This document shows positions 9,199 through 17,403 of a stretch of DNA of 64,000 nt, in pieces; the first letter of the stretch is position 1, and every line of letters starts with the position of its first letter. The stretch is taken from assembly GCF_900176145.1 (NCBI RefSeq), contig NZ_FWWY01000001.1, positions 3,515,011 to 3,579,010 on the forward strand. Reading direction: 5' to 3'. The position numbers and the translations under genes were made by a program. The notes under the pieces were generated by a model, which saw nothing but the letters and a program-made list of their open reading frames with translations, had not been told where the DNA came from and ran no database searches. The stretch is from Sulfobacillus thermosulfidooxidans DSM 9293 (GTDB lineage Bacteria > Bacillota > Sulfobacillia > Sulfobacillales > Sulfobacillaceae).

Positions 9199-10640
9199 TC
9201 CTCCTCAGTGGCGTGTAACACGGAAAGAGCTGCCGCCGCCTTATTCATCGATTCCTGAAATTCAAATTCGACTTGCGAATCAGCAACAATGCCGCCCCCA
9301 GCTTGGACCGATACCGTATCTCCCATCACATCTAAAGTGCGAATCGTAATACAGGCATCGAGATCGCCCCGGTGGGATAAATATCCGACAATACCGCCAT
9401 AAGCTCCTCGAGCTTCAGGCTCTAATTCTTCGATAATTTCCATTGCTCGGATTTTTGGAGCTCCGGTTAAGGTGCCCGCGGGAAAACATGCCGCTAAGGC
9501 ATCAAGCGCATCATATTGCGGTTTGAGATGTCCTTGCACTTCCGAGACAATGTGCATCACATGAGAATAGATTTCCTTGGTCATAAATTGAGACACGGTT
9601 ACAGAGCCATATTCACAAACCCGGCCCAAATCATTACGAGCCAGATCGACGAGCATCACGTGCTCGGCTTTTTCTTTGGGATCAGCAATTAACTCATTCC
9701 ATAATCGCTCGTCCTCCGCGGCACTCGCCCCCCGCTTTCTCGTGCCGGCGATAGGCCTATTAGAAGCGACATGATTCGTCACACGCACCAATGCTTCAGG
9801 GGAGGACCCAGCCAGTGTCCGCCGCGGAGTTTCTAAATAGAATAAATAAGGCGAGGGATTGATATGACGTAACTTCCGGTATAGCGAAAAAGGATCACCC
9901 GAGATGTGCGTCGATAATGTTTGCGATAACACAACTTGAAAGATGTCACCAGCTAAGATGTAGTCTTTGGCCCGCTTTATCATCTGATTGTAGTATTCAC
10001 GCGTCATATTTGACTTAATCGGCGTTAATTGCCTGACATGAGGTTCGGCCAACATCAGTGGCTGACGTAAGGCATCGACGAGAATTTCCATCCGGGTAAA
10101 TGCTTGATCCATTTGGTCGCGTAAGGATTCTACAATCACGGCCACTTGTTGTTTGCGGTGGTCGAATGCAATAACCGCTTTAGGCCAGACCCACTCCCAA
10201 TCTGGACCCCGTTTAGCGTGACGCCGCGGCAATTTTTCCAACCGCCTTATCCAGTCATACCCAAAATATCCAATAGCTCCGCCAACAAACGGCCATTCAA
10301 TCTCTTGGGGTACGGCAATGCGTTGACGCTGTTGTTGACGACGAATGAGTTCCAAAGGATCATTAGAAACCTCAGTACCTTCTGGACCGACCAATACCGC
10401 TTGACCATCGGCTTCTAGTAAACGTGCCCATTCACCAATCGCAATAAACGAATACCGTGCTACCTTGTCGTCGCCTTCAACACTTTCCAACAGGGTGTGT
10501 GCGCCAAATGGGCGCAAGCGTAAAAAGGCTGAGATTGGGGTAATTTGATCCACCGCAAAATTTCTAACAACAGCAATGTGTTCACAATCCGGACTGTCCC
10601 ATAATGCATTGTGGCCTATTCGGTCCATCAGCCGGCTCAT
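9189..10640 (-). CDS. trpE: Anthranilate synthase component I
   Basis: It converts chorismate to anthranilate with ammonia from TrpG. The C-terminal chorismate-binding domain shows RPIAGTRKRGAS, AEHVMLVDLARNDLGRV, PAGTLTGAPKIRAMEII, GAYGGIVGYL and QAGGGIVADS. The N-terminal domain has the LLES segment of the tryptophan feedback site. Length is 483. ATG 10640 abuts the AAAGGA ribosome site, and the in-frame ATG at 10628 may be the true start. It is the first gene after the tryptophan T-box. Confidence 0.97.
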   Translation of the reverse strand: MSRLMDRIGHNALWDSPDCEHIAVVRNFAVDQITPISAFLRLRPFGAHTLLESVEGDDKVARYSFIAIGEWARLLEADGQAVLVGPEGTEVSNDPLELIRRQQQRQRIAVPQEIEWPFVGGAIGYFGYDWIRRLEKLPRRHAKRGPDWEWVWPKAVIAFDHRKQQVAVIVESLRDQMDQAFTRMEILVDALRQPLMLAEPHVRQLTPIKSNMTREYYNQMIKRAKDYILAGDIFQVVLSQTLSTHISGDPFSLYRKLRHINPSPYLFYLETPRRTLAGSSPEALVRVTNHVASNRPIAGTRKRGASAAEDERLWNELIADPKEKAEHVMLVDLARNDLGRVCEYGSVTVSQFMTKEIYSHVMHIVSEVQGHLKPQYDALDALAACFPAGTLTGAPKIRAMEIIEELEPEARGAYGGIVGYLSHRGDLDACITIRTLDVMGDTVSVQAGGGIVADSQVEFEFQESMNKAAAALSVLHATEEEWL

Positions 10641-10659
10641 CCTTTCATGGTGCTTACAT

Positions 10660-10699
10660 AAAAAAATAACCTTTCATCCCACTCCAAGGGACGAAGGTT
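10660..10699 (-). terminator. T-box terminator hairpin before trpE
   Basis: On the minus strand AACCTT...AAGGTT arms with an inner GTCCC/GGGAT pair are followed by A and seven T residues, 20 bases before trpE. It is mutually exclusive with the T-box antiterminator. Confidence 0.88.
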
Positions 10700-10946
10700 T
10701 CTCCGTGGTGCCACCCTAATTTAGACTGATCATCCAGTCTCTTATTTTCCATACAGGCAAAGTCACCGATATGGCTTCTATGATAACGGTAGAAGAACCC
10801 GGCCAAGCCTACTTGTCATTCGGTTGGCAGCTCCTGGGCCCATTCTCGTGTACTCCCCTTACCGACCTTGCACCCCCGTCGGCTCGCTAAAAAGGTTCCA
10901 TACCGATACTCTTCCCAATCATCGCAAACAAATTCTGATATTTTCC
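10660..10946 (-). promoter_or_regulatory. Tryptophan T-box riboswitch of the trp operon
   Basis: The T-box core AGGGTGGCACCACGG lies at 10703-10717 on the minus strand. Stem I begins GCGATGATTGGGAAGAGTA, which is nearly the family consensus, and its 3' side reads GAATGGGCCCAGGAG. This places TGG (10842-10840) as the specifier, the tryptophan codon. Uncharged tRNA-Trp should therefore allow read-through into trpE-G-D-C-F-B-A. Confidence 0.95.
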
Positions 10947-10952
10947 GCTTTC

Positions 10953-10981
10953 ATTGTATACATCGGTAAAATTTCTGTCAA
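10953..10981 (-). promoter_or_regulatory. sigmaA-type promoter of the trp operon
   Basis: TTGACA (10981-10976) and TACAAT (10958-10953) are spaced by 17 bases on the minus strand, just upstream of the T-box leader. Confidence 0.82.
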
Positions 10982-11010
10982 TGGACCCATAGAAAAGCAG
11001 CTTAAGAATC

Positions 11011-11033
11011 AAAAGAAAAAGGACAGGCATGTC
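11011..11033 (-). terminator. Possible terminator of the recG unit, now separated from it
   Basis: On the minus strand a short GACA/TGTC hairpin is followed by CTTTTTCTTTT. It lies between the trp promoter and the IS607-type element and would originally have followed recG. The stem is only four base pairs, so the call is tentative. Confidence 0.4.
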
Positions 11034-11083
11034 ATGCGACCTACACTACCAATTGCCTTTCTATACCTTTCGGTGGTAAAATA

Positions 11084-11773
11084 TTGAAATGGATTAAATA
11101 CATATCTATTGGTAAGGCCCCAAAGATTCTGGGCATTACGCCGAAGACCTTGCGGCGGTGGGAACAGGCCCAAACGATCCAATCCGTGCGCACGCCGACG
11201 GGGTATCGTCGCTACCGGGCTGACGACATCATGCGGTTGCTCACCCAACGCCAGATGGGGTTCGGCGCTCGGTGCGTGATTTATGCCCGGGTATCGTCCT
11301 CGAAACAGACGCGTGACGGGAATCTGGATCGGCAACGTGATCGACTCCGGGAAGAGGCCCAAAAACGTGGCTATGATCCGGTGTTAGTGGTGGCCGAACA
11401 AGCGTCTGGTATCAATGACAAACGCCGTGGTCTCTGGCGAGTGCTGCATCTGGCGGAAAAACGAGGCTTCGATGTGCTCCTCATCGAGTACCCGGATCGA
11501 CTCGCCCGCTTTGGGTATCGCTATTTGGTCGAATATCTCCGGGCTTTTGACGTGCGAGTGGAAACCGCACAGGATCCGCCTCCGGCCTCTTTCGAGGACG
11601 AATTGACCCGCGATCTCATTACGATCTTGACGGTATTCTCCGCCAGGCTCTACGGCAGACGGAGCCAGGGGTTTCGGAAGAAAATCACCGAGACCATTCA
11701 CGAGCACCACGAGAAAGGAGGGGAACAAACATTTGGCAACCGCCGTCAAGACCCTGATCTTGCCGCTCCTTGA
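11084..11773 (+). CDS. tnpA: IS607-family serine recombinase TnpA
   Basis: The 229-residue protein has an N-terminal MerR-like winged helix (about residues 8-50, with TLRRWEQ) followed by a small serine-recombinase catalytic domain, the IS607 order. The nucleophile is the first Ser of YARVSSSKQ, about residue 71, and DRLARFGYRYLVEYL plus the C-terminal FSARLYGRRS are typical of the family. It catalyses strand exchange of the circular element into short target sequences. The start is TTG 11084 with only a weak ribosome site. The end overlaps tnpB by 41 bases. All core motifs are intact, so it may be active. Confidence 0.92.
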   Translation: MKWIKYISIGKAPKILGITPKTLRRWEQAQTIQSVRTPTGYRRYRADDIMRLLTQRQMGFGARCVIYARVSSSKQTRDGNLDRQRDRLREEAQKRGYDPVLVVAEQASGINDKRRGLWRVLHLAEKRGFDVLLIEYPDRLARFGYRYLVEYLRAFDVRVETAQDPPPASFEDELTRDLITILTVFSARLYGRRSQGFRKKITETIHEHHEKGGEQTFGNRRQDPDLAAP

Positions 11774-13304
11774 TGCCAATCCCGGCAAGCGGGAGGCTTT
11801 GACGGCCACCGAAACCTTGTTTACCCAGATGGTGCAGTTCTACCTAGACATCCTGCTAAACCAACCATCCTTCTGGGACAAGGTCGTCGAGGGGGACATC
11901 CAAACTGGGGCAATCCTCTCCGAACAGATTCCGACGAACAAGGACATCCTCACTCGGCTAGAGTTTGCGACCATATCCACTGCGACTCACCCCATCCCCC
12001 CTCACCCGCTCTCCGGCCTGCCCGGTGCCGAAGCGGCTCCGGTCCTGTTCCGCCGCGCGGCCATCAACCGGGCCATCGGCCTGGCGAAAAGTTACCGAGC
12101 CACCCGGCGACGATGGGAAACCCGGGCCGCACACCGTCGCGGGAAGGCTCCTACCATTCCGACTGTCCGGTCGATGCCCGTTACCCTTTACCAAGGCATG
12201 AGCCTGCTGGTGCGCGAGGAAACCCGTTCCTTCCTGCGGGTGAAAGTCTGGAACGGGGAAGTCTGGCGGTTCGAGGCGTATCCTGTTGCCATCGCTCCCT
12301 ATCAGCGTTCTCTGCTCTCTGTAGCCGAAGCCGAGCAGGCCCGGATGGACAAAGTGCGGGCCGAGGCGCGGACCTTGCAAAAAGCCGGCCGAGAGGAGGA
12401 GGCCCAAACCCTTCTGAAGACCGAAGGCAAGCAGCAGAAAGGCGTTCCGGTGATGGCATCCGGCACCCTTTTCCATGACGGCAGCCATTGGCGGTTCCAC
12501 GTTCCGCTCTTCACCCCGATCCGGGTGAAACGGGCCCAGGACCAGCTGGCCGAGAACCCCAACCTGCCCATCGCCACGGTGGACCTGGGGGTCAACAACC
12601 TCGCAGTCGCCGTGGCGTTTCAGGGCGCGAAGGTGACCGGCACCCGGTTTATCCCCGGACGGCCGCACGAGCAGCGGAGGTTCCGCAGACTCAAGGCGAT
12701 TGCTGTCCGGCAACACAAAACAGGAGGTCGTGCGAAACGAGGAGCGAACCATCCCATCTGGAAACATCTCAAGCATCGGGAAGACGCGGTCGCTCAGCAG
12801 GTGGCACGCCAGATCGTGGATTTCGCCCAGGCAAACGGGAGCAAAGTGATCGTGTTCGAGGCTCTTTCCCACATGAGAAGCCCCCAGCGCATCGGCTGGA
12901 TGAAACGGCAAAACGTGCGTCGCTCTTACTGGATGCGCGGCAAGATCATGCACTGGGTGCGGCACATGGCGTTACACGCAGGGATTCTGACCGTCACGCG
13001 GGATGCCCAATTCACCAGCCAAGCCTGTCCCCGCTGCGGTCATCTGGGGGCGCGGTTCCGCGAGGCAACCCGTCATCGCCGCCGAGGCCAGGATGTGTTT
13101 CACTGCTATGCCTGCGGATGGAGCGGGAATGCCGACCTGGTGGGAGCCTTGAACCTGCGCAAGAAATGGCTGCGGATCTTCCCCGCTATCGCCAAATTGC
13201 GGCACGAGCAGAAGCTCCGTGAGGCTCAGGGCCAACGCACGAACCGCAGGCGGAGTGAGACAGTGCCAACGATGAAAACCGGCCCGAACCGGAGCGGGGT
13301 GTAA
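11733..13304 (+). CDS. tnpB: TnpB RNA-guided nuclease of an IS607-type element
   Basis: TnpB is an ancestor-type relative of Cas12 that cuts DNA using a guide RNA made from the element's right end. The three RuvC acidic residues are present: D284 in VDLGVNNLA, E376 in VFEALSHM and D468 in NADLVGALN. The zinc finger CPRCG...CYACG uses C432, C435, C458 and C461. Start TTG 11733 follows AAAGGAGG. At 523 residues it is longer than the roughly 400-residue ISDra2 enzyme, with extra N-terminal sequence. Nothing suggests inactivation. Confidence 0.92.
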   Translation: MATAVKTLILPLLDANPGKREALTATETLFTQMVQFYLDILLNQPSFWDKVVEGDIQTGAILSEQIPTNKDILTRLEFATISTATHPIPPHPLSGLPGAEAAPVLFRRAAINRAIGLAKSYRATRRRWETRAAHRRGKAPTIPTVRSMPVTLYQGMSLLVREETRSFLRVKVWNGEVWRFEAYPVAIAPYQRSLLSVAEAEQARMDKVRAEARTLQKAGREEEAQTLLKTEGKQQKGVPVMASGTLFHDGSHWRFHVPLFTPIRVKRAQDQLAENPNLPIATVDLGVNNLAVAVAFQGAKVTGTRFIPGRPHEQRRFRRLKAIAVRQHKTGGRAKRGANHPIWKHLKHREDAVAQQVARQIVDFAQANGSKVIVFEALSHMRSPQRIGWMKRQNVRRSYWMRGKIMHWVRHMALHAGILTVTRDAQFTSQACPRCGHLGARFREATRHRRRGQDVFHCYACGWSGNADLVGALNLRKKWLRIFPAIAKLRHEQKLREAQGQRTNRRRSETVPTMKTGPNRSGV

Positions 13305-13636
13305 CCGCGCTGCGGACTCCACAAGAATTGGGCGGTCGGCTTCCCGGCTAACCAACCCAACAGGCGACACGCTGTCCTAAGCGGCCTGGGGATGCCGGAA
13401 GTCGCGGGGAGGCCAGTGGTTCTCCCCCGGCAGACAGAAAGGCGTCGAAGCACCGGCTTTGTCCCGGACAGCGCCTGATGTGTACCCTGCAACCGGCTAG
13501 AAATGGCCGGAGTAACCGGGATGGAGCGGATGGGTGCTTCACAAGCCGCTCTTCCCCCTTTGGGGGATCCCCCGGAATGGGGCTGCCGTGAATAGCGGTT
13601 GTCCCTCGTTGTCCCAAGAATTGGGCAGCTGCTGAT
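13305..13636 (+). ncRNA. Probable reRNA/omegaRNA region at the IS607-type right end
   Basis: This stretch after tnpB has no credible gene. It is GC-rich and dense in self-complementary segments such as GGGGGATCCCCC near 13562-13573 and CCCAAGAATTGGG at 13613-13625. In TnpB elements the scaffold RNA spans the 3' end of tnpB to the right end, and the guide lies just outside, which here would be the last bases near the recG stop. The motif CAAGAATTGGGC occurs twice (13322 and 13615). The RNA itself is inferred; its ends cannot be fixed from sequence alone. Confidence 0.55.
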
Positions 13637-13641
13637 ACCAC

Positions 13642-15714
13642 TCAATGCAAAACTTGTGAAGGAATGCCGTCATCCATGGCATCGAGAACCCATGTCCGCA
13701 AGGCTTGATGTTCAGGCTGCACTAATTGTGGATCGGAGCGGACAATTTCTCGTGCCACACCACGCGCGCGCTGCAATAAGTCTAAATCTTTAAGAGGATG
13801 GGCTAATTGAAATCCTGTTAATCCATGTTGGCGCATCCCTAAAATTTCTCCCGGGCCACGCAGTCGTAAATCTTCTTCCGCCAATTTCAGCCCCTCATGA
13901 AAACGGACCATAGCTTCTAAGCGTTCTCGAGCTTGATCCGTTTTGGGGTCGGCAATGAGAAAACACGTTGCTGGCTTAGGTCCCCGTCCGACTCGTCCGC
14001 GCAACTGATGCAGTTGGGCTAATCCAAACCGGTCGGCTTCTTCAATGACCATCATCGTTGCATTAGGGACATCAACACCGACCTCCACGATGGTGGTTGC
14101 AACCAAGACATCAATGTCCCCTTGGCGGAATTGTTCCATAATGCGCGTCTTATCTTTTGAGTGCATTTTGCCATGCAATAAACCAATGCGCCAACCAGGA
14201 ATTTTTTTCATGCCCTCGGCCAAATCCACCGCTGCTTTTGCTTGAGTCTCTTCATCATCGCCACCGACCAAGGGACACACGACATAAGCTTGTTCGCCAC
14301 GTTTGACCGCGGCCATCACCCGTTGATAAGCTATGCGCCGGTCTTTGTGCGATAAATGAATGGTTTCCACGGGTTTGCGACCCGGTGGTAAACCCCTCAC
14401 TTCCGATACTTGTAAATCGCCATATACTGTTAGAGCTAAAGTACGGGGAATAGGTGTTGCAGTCATCACCAACATATCAGGGTATTCCCCTTTCAAGGAT
14501 AAACGGGCACGTTGTTTGACTCCAAACCGATGCTGCTCATCAACCACAACCACGCCCAATCGCTTAAATTCCACACGGTCCCCAATTAAGGCCTGGGTCC
14601 CGACTACCAGCAAAATGCTTCCCGTTTTCAATGCTTCCCGGTAAGTGTCGGCATGCCGGTCCTTTCCTGTTAACAGAGCGACGGACAATCCTAAAGGACG
14701 AAGAAAATTTTGCAGCACTAACCATTGCTGCTCCGCCAACAATTCCGTGGGTGCCATGAAAGCGGCCTGGTGGCCTGCATCCACAGCGGCCAACATGGTC
14801 AAAATAGCGATGACCGTTTTCCCAGATCCCACATCGCCTTGCAAGAGCCGGGCCATGGGCGTTGGCTGCCGTAAATCATGTTGAATCTCGTCCCATGCCT
14901 TTTTTTGCCCCTCTGTTAAGGAAAAAGGAAGTGAGGCTAAGAATCGCTGCACCAAGGGTCCATCAGGCTTTTGCACCATACCGGGCACATGCGGATCAAC
15001 CTGATGCATCAACAACACGGCCAAGGCAATGCGCAAAAATTCGTCGAACACCAGCCTTTTGCGAGAGGCTTCCAGTGCCAGGGCATTGGGCGGAAAATGC
15101 TGATGCAAAATTGCTTCCGGGCGTGAGATTAAGCCTTCTTGCTCTTGAATCGGCCGAGGTAAGGGATCTGAAAGTTGGGGGGCAAAACGCGGAACGATGT
15201 CGCGCATGAGCCTTTGCATAAATACCTGTTTTAACGAACCGGATAGGGGATAAATGGGTACCAAGCCTAACAAGGGTTCGCGGTCTTCCGTCATGACTTG
15301 AAAGTCAGGATGGGCCATACTTAGCTGATGGCCGCGTCGCTCGGCCTTACCGCTGAAAATTGCTTTGTATCCGGGTTCAAATTGACGTTTTAACCAGCTC
15401 GCATGAAAAAAGATGGCCGTTAATGAGGCATGTCCCTCTTGAATCTGCACACGCAATATTTTCTTAACAGGATCATAATGGGCGCTTTGGATGATTCCCT
15501 GGACCGTTACACTCTCGCCGTCTTGGACCATCCACAACGGAGTAATAACTGAGCGGTCTTCATGACGATGTGGCCACAATCCTAAGAGATCTTCAAACGT
15601 TTTTACCCCAAGATTTTCTAGTTCTAGTGCCCGTGTTTCCCCTATTCCTGGCCATTTAGTAACCATATCGCCCGGCCCCAACAGTACCGAATGGGTCGTT
15701 CGGCTTTTTGCCAC
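13642..15714 (-). CDS. recG: ATP-dependent DNA helicase RecG
   Basis: RecG remodels stalled forks and Holliday junctions. The N-terminal wedge/OB domain is followed by helicase motifs: LLQGDVGSGKTVIA (Walker A), VVVDEQHRFG (motif II variant DEQH), VMTATPIPRTLA and QLRGRVGRG (motif VI). I choose GTG 15714, which has GGAGGG nine to ten bases upstream just after the asp23 stop, giving 690 residues. A longer in-frame ORF to 15831 runs through asp23 and is rejected. The IS607-type element sits immediately downstream, and the C-terminus looks complete. Confidence 0.95.
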   Translation of the reverse strand: MAKSRTTHSVLLGPGDMVTKWPGIGETRALELENLGVKTFEDLLGLWPHRHEDRSVITPLWMVQDGESVTVQGIIQSAHYDPVKKILRVQIQEGHASLTAIFFHASWLKRQFEPGYKAIFSGKAERRGHQLSMAHPDFQVMTEDREPLLGLVPIYPLSGSLKQVFMQRLMRDIVPRFAPQLSDPLPRPIQEQEGLISRPEAILHQHFPPNALALEASRKRLVFDEFLRIALAVLLMHQVDPHVPGMVQKPDGPLVQRFLASLPFSLTEGQKKAWDEIQHDLRQPTPMARLLQGDVGSGKTVIAILTMLAAVDAGHQAAFMAPTELLAEQQWLVLQNFLRPLGLSVALLTGKDRHADTYREALKTGSILLVVGTQALIGDRVEFKRLGVVVVDEQHRFGVKQRARLSLKGEYPDMLVMTATPIPRTLALTVYGDLQVSEVRGLPPGRKPVETIHLSHKDRRIAYQRVMAAVKRGEQAYVVCPLVGGDDEETQAKAAVDLAEGMKKIPGWRIGLLHGKMHSKDKTRIMEQFRQGDIDVLVATTIVEVGVDVPNATMMVIEEADRFGLAQLHQLRGRVGRGPKPATCFLIADPKTDQARERLEAMVRFHEGLKLAEEDLRLRGPGEILGMRQHGLTGFQLAHPLKDLDLLQRARGVAREIVRSDPQLVQPEHQALRTWVLDAMDDGIPSQVLH

Positions 15715-15751
15715 GCCACAAATCCCTCCTACAGTTCTGCCAGTTCCACGT

Positions 15752-16117
15752 TTAACGGGAAGACTCGGAAGTACCGGAGCGAATGCCCTGTACTTCGACA
15801 ACAACTTTGGCCGGACGAATCGAGACCGCATCGGATAACACTTGACTAATCCGGTTTACAATCCGGCGTCCCAGTATGGGAATACGCTCACCGTAGTCTA
15901 CAATGACGGCAATTTCTACAACAAGCCCTTGATCGGTATCTTGAAAGGTCACTCCCCGGGTCCCCGAGTCTTTTTTAATCAACTCGGTAAGACCCTCTCC
16001 CAACCCAAACGTCCCAACATCGGCCACTCCAGGCATCTCAAGAACAGCCGATTGAACAATGGCCGCAAGCACCTCATCGTTAATCGCTAATGTTCCATAT
16101 TCGGTGCGTCTTTCCAT
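15752..16117 (-). CDS. Asp23/Gls24 family envelope-stress protein (YloU-like)
   Basis: The 121 residues match the Asp23/Gls24 fold: an N-terminal YGTLAINDEVLAAIVQSAVLEMPGVADV and a central IAVIVDYGERIPIL strand pair. Bacillus YloU occupies the same position between rpmB and recG. In Bacillus, fakA (yloV) follows it, but here recG follows directly. The protein is cytosolic and associated with membrane or cell-wall homeostasis in relatives. No catalytic role is known. Confidence 0.9.
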   Translation of the reverse strand: MERRTEYGTLAINDEVLAAIVQSAVLEMPGVADVGTFGLGEGLTELIKKDSGTRGVTFQDTDQGLVVEIAVIVDYGERIPILGRRIVNRISQVLSDAVSIRPAKVVVEVQGIRSGTSESSR

Positions 16118-16145
16118 GGCCTAGCCTCCTCGTTTCTTTGCCTTC

Positions 16146-16174
16146 TTGCAGTTCACTTGTCCCTATGTTACCAT
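16146..16174 (+). promoter_or_regulatory. sigmaA-type promoter of rpmB
   Basis: TTGCAG (16146-16151) and TACCAT (16169-16174) are 17 bases apart, 36 bases before the rpmB start. Confidence 0.65.
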
Positions 16175-16209
16175 AGCAAGGAATGTCATGGCATCGAGGA
16201 GGTTCCGTA

Positions 16210-16401
16210 ATGGCGTATCGCTGTGAGGTTTGCGGGAAGCACACCGTACATGGAAATAACGTTAGCCATTCCCATCATAAGACGCGACGGGTATGGAAAC
16301 CCAATATCCAACACGTTCGTGCTCGGGTTAATGGTAAAGTCAAACGGATTTATGTGTGCACACGCTGCTTACGCTCCGGGCGCGTAGACCGAGCAATCTA
16401 A
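16210..16401 (+). CDS. rpmB: 50S ribosomal protein L28, zinc-binding (C+) form
   Basis: The 63-residue protein starts [10 protein letters not shown] and contains [15 protein letters not shown] and VCTRCLRSG. The two CxxC pairs (residues 5/8 and near 53/56) make it the zinc-binding form of L28. ATG 16210 has GAGGAGG ahead. It is the only plus-strand gene in the block, and it converges on hslO with a four-base overlap of stop codons. Confidence 0.96.
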   Translation: MAYRCEVCGKHTVHGNNVSHSHHKTRRVWKPNIQHVRARVNGKVKRIYVCTRCLRSGRVDRAI

Positions 16402-17270
16402 TCTATCGCCCGGTCTAGCAGTTTCTCAATATCACTTTGGGAAAATTGATAGGCCGTGTGGCAATAATGGCAGACAACTTCTGCTCCCTGATCTTTTATT
16501 AGTTCTTCGATTTCTACCCGGGGTAAACTGGACAAAAGTTCCAGGCTCCGGGTTTTGCTGCACTCACACTGATAGTAAATTGGCTCAGGATCATACCAAT
16601 GAAGGGGGGTACCCATGACCTCTTCAGCAAGTTGTTCCACGCTTTCCCCGTCCGCTAATCGGTGGCTAATGTGGTCCAAATGGGCGAAACGTGCGCTCAC
16701 ACCATCAATGTAGGGTTCACTACCAGGCAAGGCTTGCACAACGAGACCCCCAGCGGCTTGAACCAAAGAATCCGTGCCGACCAGAACGCCCAAAGCTACA
16801 GCACTCGGAATCTGTTCAGAAAGCGTGTAATACTGCGCGAAATCTTGACCAATTTCGCCGCTCAACAATTCCACCTGTCCCTGATAAATGAGGCCATTAT
16901 GCTCTTCGCGCGTCACTTTGAAAACGCCATCTGTCCCAACAGCTTGTCCCACCGCCAATTTGCCATCATTTCGTAGGGGCAGTGTCACCTGGGGATGTTC
17001 AGCGCGTGCGCGCACCCGCCCCCCGGTCCGGGCTTCAGCAATAACTCGTCCTAACGGACCTCCACCATCAACCTCCACTTTAACAAGTGCGGCATCTTTA
17101 AAATCGGCGGCCAAAAGGGCTGCCGCTGTCAACAGCCGCCCCATGGCGGCGGCAGCCACAGGGGAGGCCTGGTGAACACGCTGAACTTGTAGCGCGGTAT
17201 CCTTAGTATTTGCTACAATAATTCGCATCGTTCCATCGGCTGCCGTCGCCTTACGTCGATAATCCGTCAT
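16398..17270 (-). CDS. hslO: Redox-regulated chaperone Hsp33
   Basis: Hsp33 is a cytosolic holdase activated by oxidation of a zinc-binding cysteine cluster. The C-terminus has the required CEC (in [10 protein letters not shown]) and CHYC (in [10 protein letters not shown]) pairs. The start is ATG 17270, with GAGGTG close upstream; GTG 17276 is an alternative. About 290 residues is full length. It directly follows spoVM, a position usually free of hslO in Bacillus. Confidence 0.95.
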   Translation of the reverse strand: MTDYRRKATAADGTMRIIVANTKDTALQVQRVHQASPVAAAAMGRLLTAAALLAADFKDAALVKVEVDGGGPLGRVIAEARTGGRVRARAEHPQVTLPLRNDGKLAVGQAVGTDGVFKVTREEHNGLIYQGQVELLSGEIGQDFAQYYTLSEQIPSAVALGVLVGTDSLVQAAGGLVVQALPGSEPYIDGVSARFAHLDHISHRLADGESVEQLAEEVMGTPLHWYDPEPIYYQCECSKTRSLELLSSLPRVEIEELIKDQGAEVVCHYCHTAYQFSQSDIEKLLDRAID

Positions 17271-17281
17271 AATCACCTCAG

Positions 17282-17371
17282 TTATGATTTCTTTTCTTTA
17301 GCCCAAAAGCTTAACACCACTTGTAGGATCTTGCCAACAAATCGAGGAACTTTCACTACTTGAACCTGCAT
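17282..17371 (-). CDS. spoVM: Stage V sporulation protein SpoVM (29 residues)
   Basis: This tiny ORF starts at ATG 17371, about ten bases after AAAGG. Its core KVPRFVGKIL aligns residue for residue with the SpoVM core of B. subtilis (K7, P9, F11, G13, I15), including the proline at position 9 needed for curvature sensing. SpoVM is an amphipathic helix that marks the outer forespore membrane and anchors SpoIVA for coat assembly. The position next to rpmB and downstream of rsgA is the same as in Bacillus. An ATG two codons upstream (17377) is possible. The tail is slightly longer and lysine-rich. Confidence 0.85.
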   Translation of the reverse strand: MQVQVVKVPRFVGKILQVVLSFWAKEKKS

Positions 17372-17403
17372 TGTCATCCATCCTTTCTCATTGTGCCCTC
17401 ACT

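Larger units (their letters stand above)
11046..13640 (+). mobile_element. IS607-type insertion sequence (tnpA, tnpB and reRNA tail); ends approximate
   Basis: A serine-recombinase tnpA overlaps a RuvC-type tnpB, the architecture of IS607. The segment is markedly GC-richer than the flanking aromatic and recG genes and is inserted on the opposite strand between the recG stop and a T-rich terminator-like sequence. IS607 elements have no reliable terminal inverted repeats and no target duplication, so the ends given are only the outer limits set by the flanking features. Confidence 0.8.

Noticed and set aside
10640-10662. A three-codon ATG AAA GGA TGA ORF directly before trpE
   Set aside because: It is explained by the AAAGGA ribosome site itself, and control of trp is already provided by the T-box.
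12488-13222. Long open frames on both strands inside tnpB (for example 11958-12965 minus and 12488-13222 plus)
   Set aside because: They are GC-driven shadows of tnpB with arginine/proline-rich, low-complexity translations and no ribosome sites.
15715-15831. N-terminal extension of recG through the end of asp23
   Set aside because: The ribosome site at the asp23 stop serves GTG 15714, and the extension has no RecG similarity.
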